A stretch of DNA of 12,017 nucleotides from Myxococcales bacterium UBA1660 (GTDB lineage Bacteria > Myxococcota_A > Polyangia > Polyangiales > Houyiibacteriaceae), in NCBI GenBank assembly GCA_002320815.1, contig DCLA01000057.1, forward strand, positions 1 through 12,017, written 5' to 3'. How positions within the stretch are numbered: position 1 is the stretch's first letter; each line of letters begins with the position of its first letter. Both the position numbers and the translations under genes were made by a program. This document shows, in pieces, positions 1 to 5,599 of the stretch. The notes under the pieces were generated by a model. The model did not search any database. It was not told the DNA's origin and saw only the letters and a program-made list of their open reading frames with translations.

Positions 1-18
1 ACCGACCTGAGCTCCGCG

Positions 19-786
19 CTAGGCCAGGAGCTGCCGCGCTTCGGCGGCGAAGATGTCGGCGAGCACCTCGTAGAGGCGGTGACCTTCGGCCTCCGACGCC
101 TCCGCGGGGTAGCCGAAGTAGGCGCGGGGCCCGCCGGCTTCTTCGAAGCTGCCCTTCCCTTCGCGGATGGCGACGGAGAGCGAGCTGGGATTCGCGGGGA
201 GCCCCTGCTGCACTTCCCGCTTCACCAGGAAGGGCGTGGCCGCCATGACCAGGCTCGTCTCGTAGCTCCCGGCGTGACAGGCGCCCGAGCGGAACTCGTC
301 CCCGAGGCGCAGCGCGTGGGGCTTGCGGGTGACGTTGGGGAAGGCGCAGGGGACGCCGGCTTCGCGGGCGTCGGCGATGGCGCCCTCGATGGCGCCCAGG
401 TTCCCCGGCTCGAGGTGCGCGTTGCAGACCACCACGGCGCGGAAGCCCGCGCGGTGGGCGCCGACCATCACGTCGCGCATCAGCGCTCGCGCGGTCTCCG
501 AGCGAATGGAGATGGTCCCACCGAAGCTCGCCGCGAACTCGGTCACCGCGTAGGCCACCGGGGGCAGCACCACCGAGGCGACGCCCTCGGCGCGGAGCCG
601 GGTGACCGCCACCTTGGCCGCGTGCACCGAGATGATCACGTCGGTGGCCAATGGCAGATGGGGCCCGTGGGCCTCGGTCGCCCCGATGGGGAGCAGCGCG
701 ACCGCGCCAGCCTCTTTCAAGGTGTCGGCCTCCTCGTAGGTGAGGTCGGCGAGCATCCGCGGAAACGAGGACCGCTTCTCCTTCAT
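19..786 (-). CDS. Creatininase-family metal-dependent amidohydrolase
   Basis: The 255-residue protein has the length and motifs of the creatininase family, divalent-metal enzymes that hydrolyse cyclic or linear amides (creatinine, formamides such as those in F420 and riboflavin synthesis; the family also includes MftE). The metal-binding N-terminal motif is PIGATEAHGPHLPLATD, with E38, H40 and D49. The second site is NAHLEPGN, with H124 and E126 in the HxE spacing of true creatininase rather than the NGHGGN common in other branches. HAGSYETS supplies H171 and E176. No signal peptide is seen, so it is probably cytoplasmic. It lies 51 bp downstream of the CoA ligase on the same strand and is probably co-transcribed. 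A GGAGG sits only 2 nt before this ATG; the next Met (M11) has an AAGGAG too far away, so the first ATG is kept. The substrate is unknown. A formamide or amide feeding the neighbouring aromatic pathway is a guess from context. Confidence 0.9.
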   Translation of the reverse strand: MKEKRSSFPRMLADLTYEEADTLKEAGAVALLPIGATEAHGPHLPLATDVIISVHAAKVAVTRLRAEGVASVVLPPVAYAVTEFAASFGGTISIRSETARALMRDVMVGAHRAGFRAVVVCNAHLEPGNLGAIEGAIADAREAGVPCAFPNVTRKPHALRLGDEFRSGACHAGSYETSLVMAATPFLVKREVQQGLPANPSSLSVAIREGKGSFEEAGGPRAYFGYPAEASEAEGHRLYEVLADIFAAEARQLLA

Positions 787-837
787 GCCCTCCAGCCTAC
801 CACCTGGAGACCGTGCTGCCGGCCTCGATCGACGCGC

Positions 838-2394
838 TCAGATCAGCGCGCGCCGCATGATCTTCCCGCGGTCGTTCCGCGGCAACGACTCCACGAAGGC
901 CACCTCGCGCGGGAATTTGTACCGCGTGAGGTGGGCCTTGGCGTGCTCCTGGAGCGCCGTGACCAGGGCGTCGCTGCTTTCGTGGCCTTCGCGCAGGGCC
1001 ACGAAGGCCTTGGGGATCGTCAGCCCTTCCCCATCGTCGACGCCCACCACCGCGCACTCGCGGACCGCGGGGTGCGTCGCGAGGCAGTCCTCGATCTCGA
1101 GGGGGCTGATGAACTGGCCGCGCACCTTGAGGAGGTCGTCGGCCCGGCCCTCGTAGTAGAAGTAGCCCTCGGCGTCGCGCCGGAAGAGGTCGGCGGTGAT
1201 GCACCAATCGCCGCGGAAGGTCGCGCGGCTCTCGTCCTGCCGCCGCCAGTAGCAGAGCGCGGTGGAGTCCCCCTTGACCCAGAGGCGGCCCACCTCGCCC
1301 CGGGGGACGTCCTTGCCGGCGGCGTCGACGATGCGCGCGTCGTAGCCGGGCACGAGCTTGCCCAGAGAGCCGAGCTTCACGTCGCCCTCGCGGTTGGTGA
1401 TGTACATGTGGAACATCTCGGCGCTGCCGATGCCGTCGAGGATCTCGGCCGCGGGCCAGCGCGCCTTCCAGCGCTCGTAGAGCTCGGCGGGGAGCGCCTC
1501 GCCGGCGCTCAGGCAGATGCGCACCGAGCTAAGATCGGCTTCGCCCTCGGTGTCCACCATCTGCCGGATCATCGCGGGGACGTTGGTGAGCACCGTGACC
1601 CGATGCCGCTCCACGTGCTCGACGATGCGCTCGGCCGTGGGCTTGTCCGGAAAGAGCACCGCCGTGCCCCCGACCGCGAAGGGGAACATCAAGTTGGTGC
1701 CGGTGCCGTAGCCGAAGAAGAGCCGGGACACGCTGACGAAGACGTCGCTCTCGCGGAGCCCCAGGACGCCCTTGGCGTAGCACTCGGTGTTGTAGGCGAA
1801 GTGCCGGTGGAAGTGGACCGCGCCCTTGGGCTTGCCGGTGGTGCCGCTGGTGAAGAGCCAGCCGGCGATGTCGTCCCGGGAGGTATCCGCGTTCTCGGTG
1901 TGTGCGCTGGCATCTGCCAGCGCGGGTTCCCAGCGGGTCCAGCCCTCGGGCAGCTCGGTCTCCGCGGTGGCGCCCACGACGAAGGGCGTACACCCGGGGT
2001 ACTTCGCCAGGAGCGGCGCGAGGCGCTCGACGCAGGACACGTCGGCCACCACGGCCCGGCAGCGGGTGTAGTCGAGGAGGTGGTCGAAGTCCTCTTCGGT
2101 CCCCAGCGGGTTCGCCATGCAGAAGGCCGCGCCGGCCTTGAGGATCCCGAACCAGCACTCGACGAAGGGCATGCCGTCGAAGAGCAGCATCAGGACCCGG
2201 TCGTCCTGACCGATCCCCTTGGCGCCCAAGGCGTGGCGGGCCCGGTTCGCCCGGGCCTGGACCTCGGCGTAGGTGTGAGAGTCGTCGCCGACGACCACCG
2301 CCGTCCGGTCCCCGCGGCGTTCCTCGACGCGGGCGTCGAGGTAGTAGTGCGCGAGGTTGAAGCGCTCGGGGAAGGTCGGCGGCTCGAAGGTCAT
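838..2394 (-). CDS. Benzoate-CoA ligase family protein (aryl-CoA synthetase)
   Basis: This 518-residue enzyme of the ANL adenylate-forming superfamily should activate an aromatic carboxylic acid to its CoA thioester with ATP, through an acyl-AMP intermediate. Visible motifs in order are the P-loop FTSGTTGKPKG (181-191), a substrate-pocket stretch FFGYGTGTNLMFP (226-238), DGIGSAEMFHMYITN (320-334, very close to the benzoate-CoA ligase DGIGSTEM signature), ITADLF with D402, YEGRADDLLKVRG with R417 and hinge residue K423, and the C-terminal PRNDRGKIMRRAL with catalytic K511. All core residues are present and the length is normal for benzoate-CoA ligases. The N-terminus (PPTFPERFNLAHYYLD) aligns naturally with family starts, supporting this ATG, although no Shine-Dalgarno is visible and a GC hairpin abuts the start. 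It is first in a two-gene unit with the creatininase-family gene. The substrate (benzoate, 2-aminobenzoate or another) cannot be fixed from sequence; the RidA/crotonase/dehydrogenase operon 2 kb away favours an aminobenzoate. Confidence 0.93.
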   Translation of the reverse strand: MTFEPPTFPERFNLAHYYLDARVEERRGDRTAVVVGDDSHTYAEVQARANRARHALGAKGIGQDDRVLMLLFDGMPFVECWFGILKAGAAFCMANPLGTEEDFDHLLDYTRCRAVVADVSCVERLAPLLAKYPGCTPFVVGATAETELPEGWTRWEPALADASAHTENADTSRDDIAGWLFTSGTTGKPKGAVHFHRHFAYNTECYAKGVLGLRESDVFVSVSRLFFGYGTGTNLMFPFAVGGTAVLFPDKPTAERIVEHVERHRVTVLTNVPAMIRQMVDTEGEADLSSVRICLSAGEALPAELYERWKARWPAAEILDGIGSAEMFHMYITNREGDVKLGSLGKLVPGYDARIVDAAGKDVPRGEVGRLWVKGDSTALCYWRRQDESRATFRGDWCITADLFRRDAEGYFYYEGRADDLLKVRGQFISPLEIEDCLATHPAVRECAVVGVDDGEGLTIPKAFVALREGHESSDALVTALQEHAKAHLTRYKFPREVAFVESLPRNDRGKIMRRALI

Positions 2395-2413
2395 GGGCGG
2401 GACGGTACCGCCC
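2395..2413 (-). promoter_or_regulatory. Inverted repeat abutting the ligase start codon
   Basis: On the minus strand the bases just before the ligase ATG read GGGCGG-TACCGTC-CCGCCC: two perfect 6-bp arms with a 7-nt loop. Within it lies the 8-bp palindrome CGGTACCG (2403-2410). The structure occupies the place where a Shine-Dalgarno would sit and none is present. It could be an operator for a pathway regulator or a translation-limiting hairpin. In DNA this GC-rich, chance is a real alternative. Confidence 0.3.
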
Positions 2414-2562
2414 GATGTGGGGTGCTCGAAAGGGACCCCGCGCGCGACGGCCGAGGCATCACCATTCGCGGACGGACGGACCTTGGTCGAGTTGGATCGG
2501 AATCGCCCTGTTTCGTCGGGGCGACACCGGGTTGAACCTGTCCCCCGCCAACCGGCTCCGCG
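2395..2562. promoter_or_regulatory. Intergenic region upstream of the CoA ligase
   Basis: This 168-bp gap lies between the stop of the DUF697 gene and the start of the CoA ligase, both on the minus strand. It must hold any separate promoter of the ligase unit. I see no convincing -35/-10 pair and no strong terminator hairpin for the upstream gene. The tetranucleotide GACG/GGAC repeats around 2472-2482 are the only simple repetition. The gap is long compared with the others in the window, which argues that the ligase is transcribed separately from the DUF697 gene. Confidence 0.35.
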
Positions 2563-3714
2563 TCAACCGGGGAGCTGGGGGTCGCCGAGGAAGTAGCCGA
2601 TGGCGCTGCGGCCGATGCCGAGGGTGCCGGCGCCGGCGACGGACGCGCTGACGATGCTGCCGGCGCCGGGGACGAATTTGACGATCTGGCGGGTCAGGGC
2701 GCGCAGGCCGATGCCCGCGCCCCCCACGAGGCCCACGCTGGCGCCCCACTCGGCGAGGGTCTTGCGGTCCCAAGGCCGGCCGCTGAGGTAGGCGATGCTG
2801 GTCACCATCATGCCCTGGAGCGGCGCGATCACCGCCAGGTCGCTGAAGGGGATGGGCGCCAGGGCCACGGTGATCGAGAGGGTCGACGAGCTCTGGACCA
2901 GCGCCTGAGCGACCCGACGGCGCGCGCGAGGGGCCTCGAGGGCCCGGGCGGTCTCCACCTGGGCCTGCTCGGGCATCTCGTCGGCGATGCGCTCCCGGAG
3001 CTCCAGGAGCCCGTAGGGCTCCACGCCGAGGCTCTGTTCGTCGCGGCTCGGCGTGGCCACGGCGCGCACCTCGTCACCGGTGAGCCCGGCCTCGTCGAGC
3101 TGCCGCTGCAGAGCCCGGGCGGCGCGCCGGATGGCGTCCCGCTTCGCCTGCGGAAAGGGCGCGGCGGCATCGGCCGGTGCCACCCGGTCCACCTGCGTGA
3201 GCAGCGGGATCAATCGCGGAGGCTTCTTCGCCTGGCGCGCCTGGATCCGCAGGACGGCTTCGAGCACCTGGCCGGCGCCGGCCGCCACCTGCTCCGGGGT
3301 CACCAGCGCCAGGATCACGTCGGGCGGCTCCCGGTCGAGGGCGCGGAGGGTCCGCTGCCCCAGCGGTTCGCCGTTGGCGTCGACCTCCATCCAGGCGACC
3401 TTCTTGCCGCTGGCGTCGACCCAGGCCCACTGACCGGCTTCCAGGTCGGCGGCGTCGCCCACCTGGAGCACGTGGCCACCCAGGAGCGCGTTCAGGAGCT
3501 GACTGCGCCCGGCGCCGACGTGGCCCACCGCGACCACCCGCCCCAGGCGACGGCGATAGATCATGCGGGTGAGGCTGGCGATGTCGCGCTTGAGCCCCGC
3601 CATGAACGGGACCTTGTCCAGGACGGCGAGGAGCTGGGCCCAGCCGTCCTGTTCGTCCTGGCTCGCGTTCACCTCGGAGACCCGGGTCTCCCGCTGCTCG
3701 TCCTGCTGCGCCAT
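2563..3714 (-). CDS. DUF697 membrane protein with degenerate GTPase-like domain
   Basis: The protein has two parts (residue numbers count from a GTG three codons upstream, at 3723). A P-loop NTPase-like domain carries GHVGAGRS (67-74), where the usual Lys of GxxxxGKS is Arg. The switch II DxxG has become MEVDANG, and LTQVD (175-179) stands where NKxD is expected. The C-terminal part (about 278-375) matches the DUF697 pattern seen in YcjF-type proteins: APIPFSDLAVIAPLQGMM, then hydrophobic Gly/Ala-rich segments near 326-345 and 351-372 that probably enter the membrane. In family members DUF697 often accompanies an Era-like GTPase; here the nucleotide site looks weakened, so it may bind GTP poorly or act structurally. 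It lies 46 bp downstream of the acidic tail-anchored protein on the same strand, so the two are probably one unit and may meet at the membrane. The ATG at 3714 is preferred over the GTG at 3723; neither has a clear Shine-Dalgarno. Confidence 0.78.
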   Translation of the reverse strand: MAQQDEQRETRVSEVNASQDEQDGWAQLLAVLDKVPFMAGLKRDIASLTRMIYRRRLGRVVAVGHVGAGRSQLLNALLGGHVLQVGDAADLEAGQWAWVDASGKKVAWMEVDANGEPLGQRTLRALDREPPDVILALVTPEQVAAGAGQVLEAVLRIQARQAKKPPRLIPLLTQVDRVAPADAAAPFPQAKRDAIRRAARALQRQLDEAGLTGDEVRAVATPSRDEQSLGVEPYGLLELRERIADEMPEQAQVETARALEAPRARRRVAQALVQSSSTLSITVALAPIPFSDLAVIAPLQGMMVTSIAYLSGRPWDRKTLAEWGASVGLVGGAGIGLRALTRQIVKFVPGAGSIVSASVAGAGTLGIGRSAIGYFLGDPQLPG

Positions 3715-3760
3715 CCGGGCCACAGCATGCCGTGGCCCCGGGCCGGTCGCCAGACCGAGG

Positions 3761-4270
3761 TCAGTTGGTCAGCATGCCGACGACGACTGCCGCGGCCAGC
3801 AGAGCCAGGATCACGCCCACGAAGATCAGGCCCCCCGACTCGTTCACCTGGGTGGGCTCGAGGGTCTCGCTCTCGCCGACTGGCGCTTCGTCCCCCGTCG
3901 CGGCCGCGGCGCGCTCCCGGGCTCGACGCTCGATGCGGCGCCGGCGGCGCTCGGCGCGACGCTCCGCCGGGGAGAGACCCGCGAGGGGCTTCGCCGGCTT
4001 GGCGACGGGCTTCGCGGCGGCGACCGGCTTGGCCGCGGCGGGCTCGTCGTCGAGGTCGTCTTCGTCCTCGTCGTCGAGGTCGTCTTCGTCCTCGTCCTCG
4101 TCGAAGTCATCACCGTCCTCGAGGTCGTCCCCCTCGGGCTCTTCCTCTTCGGATTCTCCTTCGACCTCTTCCTCGGCCTCGGCCTCGGCGGCTTCGATCT
4201 CCGCGCGCTTCGCGTCGGGATCGACGCGCTTCACCTTCCGCTTGCTCTTCTTGGTGCGACCCTTGGCCAT
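3761..4270 (-). CDS. Acidic, tail-anchored membrane protein of unknown function
   Basis: No known family is recognised in this 169-residue protein, but its layout is distinctive. A Lys/Arg-rich start (about 3-23) is followed by a strongly acidic stretch of Glu and Asp (about 24-76) that includes two identical EDEDDLDD-type units. Next comes a flexible Ala-Lys-Pro linker (77-95), then a very basic segment (SPAERRAERRRRRIERRARERAA, about 99-122) and one hydrophobic helix at the extreme C-terminus (GLIFVGVILALLAAAVVVGM, about 147-166). This predicts a tail-anchored inner-membrane protein with a long, highly charged cytoplasmic arm. The real frame is supported by the sensible hydrophobic anchor and by its position 46 bp before the DUF697 gene on the same strand, suggesting a two-gene unit. 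The start ATG has no clear Shine-Dalgarno, and a 7-bp inverted repeat lies a few bases upstream. Function is unknown; a scaffold or membrane tether for the DUF697 protein is a guess. Confidence 0.75.
   Translation of the reverse strand: MAKGRTKKSKRKVKRVDPDAKRAEIEAAEAEAEEEVEGESEEEEPEGDDLEDGDDFDEDEDEDDLDDEDEDDLDDEPAAAKPVAAAKPVAKPAKPLAGLSPAERRAERRRRRIERRARERAAAATGDEAPVGESETLEPTQVNESGGLIFVGVILALLAAAVVVGMLTN
4044..4091. repeat. Two perfect tandem 24-bp repeats within the acidic gene
   Basis: Two identical 24-bp copies (4044-4067 and 4068-4091) run on into a partial third copy to about 4096. On the coding (minus) strand they encode the duplicated Asp/Glu-rich units of the acidic protein. Because the unit is a multiple of three, copy-number change by slippage would keep the frame and only lengthen or shorten the acidic arm. 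Confidence 0.9.
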
Positions 4271-4391
4271 CGGCGCTGCCTAGCACGGCAGCGGAGAAAT
4301 CGCACCCCCGGTTCCCGGCTCGCTGCGGGGCCCCGGGGGCTAAGCGGAAGCGCACAGATGCGCCCCTCGGGCCCGGGTACACCCTCTGGCC
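4271..4391. promoter_or_regulatory. Divergent intergenic region between the acidic gene and the RidA operon
   Basis: This 121-bp region separates two divergent units and should hold both promoters. Visible structure includes an inverted repeat CGCTGCC-N6-GGCAGCG at 4274-4293, just upstream of the acidic gene, and a 10-bp GC palindrome at 4326-4335. A weak -10-like TACACC lies at 4378-4383, followed by 8 bp and then the RidA ATG. No matching -35 and no Shine-Dalgarno are seen for RidA, so if that -10 is real the RidA message would be nearly leaderless. Promoter assignments here are tentative. Confidence 0.4.
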
Positions 4392-4802
4392 ATGGCCGGC
4401 CGCGCGATCGATCCCCCGACCCTGGCGCCCCCCAAGGGCTACGCGAACGGCATGCTGATGCCGCCGGGCCAGCTCCTCTTCGTCGCCGGCCAGATCGGCT
4501 GGGATGCCCAGTCGACGTTGGTGAGCACGGAGCTGGGCGCCCAGTTCGAGCAGGCCCTGGCCAACGTCCTCGAGGTGGTCCACGCCGCCGGTGGCGCCGC
4601 GGAGCACATCGGCCGCTTCACCATCTACGTCACCGACAAGCAGCGCTACCTCGCCGAGACCAAGACCATCGGCGCCGCCTACCGCCGCCACATGGGTCGG
4701 CACTACCCCGCCATGGCGCTCGTCCAGGTGGCCGACCTCCTCGAAGAAGGCGCCCTGGTCGAGATCGAAGCCACCGCCGTCATCCCCCAGGAGCCCGCAT
4801 GA
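4392..4802 (+). CDS. RidA/YjgF-family protein (Arg-less, possible enamine/imine deaminase)
   Basis: At 136 residues this fits the Rid family, small trimeric proteins that hydrolyse enamine/imine intermediates or deaminate ring-cleavage products such as 2-aminomuconate. Family landmarks are VAGQIGWD (31-38), IYVTDKQRY (78-86), HYPAMALVQV (104-113) and LVEIEATAV (122-130). E. coli RidA has the substrate-carboxylate arginine (R105) in PARSCVEV; the same spot here reads PAMALVQV, so the arginine is replaced by M108. The Glu of VEIEA is kept. This places it outside the canonical RidA subgroup and suggests a different substrate, perhaps an acyl-CoA that lacks a free carboxylate. It is the first gene of a plus-strand operon and overlaps the crotonase-family gene by ATGA. 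It has no visible Shine-Dalgarno. Removing the amino group from an aminated ring intermediate is the likely role from context, but is not proven. Confidence 0.9.
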   Translation: MAGRAIDPPTLAPPKGYANGMLMPPGQLLFVAGQIGWDAQSTLVSTELGAQFEQALANVLEVVHAAGGAAEHIGRFTIYVTDKQRYLAETKTIGAAYRRHMGRHYPAMALVQVADLLEEGALVEIEATAVIPQEPA

Positions 4803-5599
4803 CCTTTCCGGACACCAAGAGCTTTCGCAGCGCCGTCGACGACCAGGGCGTGGCGACGATCACCCTCGACCGGCCCGACCGCATCAACGCGCTCACCTTC
4901 GAAGTCTACGGGGAGCTCCGCGACACCTTTCGGCACCTGAAGGAGCACGCCCCCGAGGTGCGGGCCATCGTCCTCCAGGGCGAGGGACCGCGCGGCTTCT
5001 GCTCCGGCGGCGACGTCACCGACATCATCGCCCAGCTCTTCAGCCGCGACATGCCCGGGCTCCTGGAGTTCACCCGCATGACCGGGGCGCTGGTCCACGC
5101 CATCCGCACCACCCGGCCGCCGGTGGTCGCCGCGCTCCACGGGGTCTGCTGTGGCGCCGGCGCGGTCATCGCCGCCGCCTGCGACGTCCGCTTCGCGACC
5201 CCGGACACGCGCATGGCCTACCTCTTCCCCCAGGTGGGGCTCAGCGGCGCGGACATGGGCGCCGCTTATCTCTTGCCGCGCATCGTCGGCCTGGGCCGCG
5301 CCAGCGAGCTCCTGCTCGGAGGGCACTTCGTCGACGCGGCCGAGGCCCACCGCATCGGGCTGATCAACCGCGTGGTCGACGACGTCCGCGCCGAGGCCCA
5401 CGCCTTCGCCACCAAGCTGGCGCAGGGCCCGGCCTTCGCCCACGCGATGACCAAGCGGATGCTGGAGTACGAGGGACACTGCGACTTCACCACCGGCATC
5501 GAAGCGGAGGCGCAGGCCCAGGCCATCTGCATGGAGCACCCGGACTTCCTCGAGGCCCACGAGGCCTGGAAGGAGAAGCGGGAGCCGAAGTTCCGATGA
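4799..5599 (+). CDS. Enoyl-CoA hydratase/isomerase (crotonase) family protein
   Basis: This 266-residue crotonase-fold protein should act on a CoA thioester. The oxyanion-hole motifs are clear: RGFCSGGDVTDI (65-76) and LHGVCCGAGAVIAAACDVRFAT (113-134). The two catalytic glutamates of classical crotonase are absent. The GxxCE-type position reads GAGAVIA, and the PE of the next motif is PQ (Q145) in FPQVGLSGADMGAAYLLPR. An Asp, D152, sits in that GADMGA loop, where other crotonase-fold enzymes (isomerases, MenB/BadI-type C-C bond enzymes) place an acid/base aspartate. It is therefore probably not a simple hydratase; isomerisation or hydrolytic ring opening of a cyclic beta-oxo acyl-CoA is plausible. 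The start ATG overlaps the RidA stop (ATGA), and the stop overlaps the dehydrogenase start the same way, so translation is probably coupled. The in-frame open stretch upstream of this ATG runs through the RidA gene and is not used. Confidence 0.92.
   Translation: MTFPDTKSFRSAVDDQGVATITLDRPDRINALTFEVYGELRDTFRHLKEHAPEVRAIVLQGEGPRGFCSGGDVTDIIAQLFSRDMPGLLEFTRMTGALVHAIRTTRPPVVAALHGVCCGAGAVIAAACDVRFATPDTRMAYLFPQVGLSGADMGAAYLLPRIVGLGRASELLLGGHFVDAAEAHRIGLINRVVDDVRAEAHAFATKLAQGPAFAHAMTKRMLEYEGHCDFTTGIEAEAQAQAICMEHPDFLEAHEAWKEKREPKFR

Noticed and set aside
79..2535. 818-codon open frame on the plus strand, opposite the creatininase-family and ligase genes
   Set aside because: It is antisense to two well-recognised genes, its translation is low-complexity His/Gly/Arg/Ala-rich with no motif, and long stop-free antisense frames are expected at this GC content.
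4040..4100. CRISPR-like or regulatory direct repeats
   Set aside because: The 24-bp copies are head-to-tail without spacers, lie inside a coding frame and translate to a repeated acidic motif.
4326..4335. CGGGGCCCCG palindrome as a regulator site
   Set aside because: A perfect 10-bp palindrome made only of G and C is likely by chance in this sequence, and nothing ties it to a regulator.
3563..4798. Long in-frame N-terminal extension of the crotonase-family gene
   Set aside because: It runs through the acidic gene and the RidA gene in the wrong frames, and the crotonase domain begins just after the ATG that overlaps the RidA stop.
4591..5595. In-frame N-terminal extension of the acyl-CoA dehydrogenase
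   Set aside because: The extension is an Arg/Pro/His-rich shadow of RidA and crotonase; the ATGA overlap and family length support the start at 5596.
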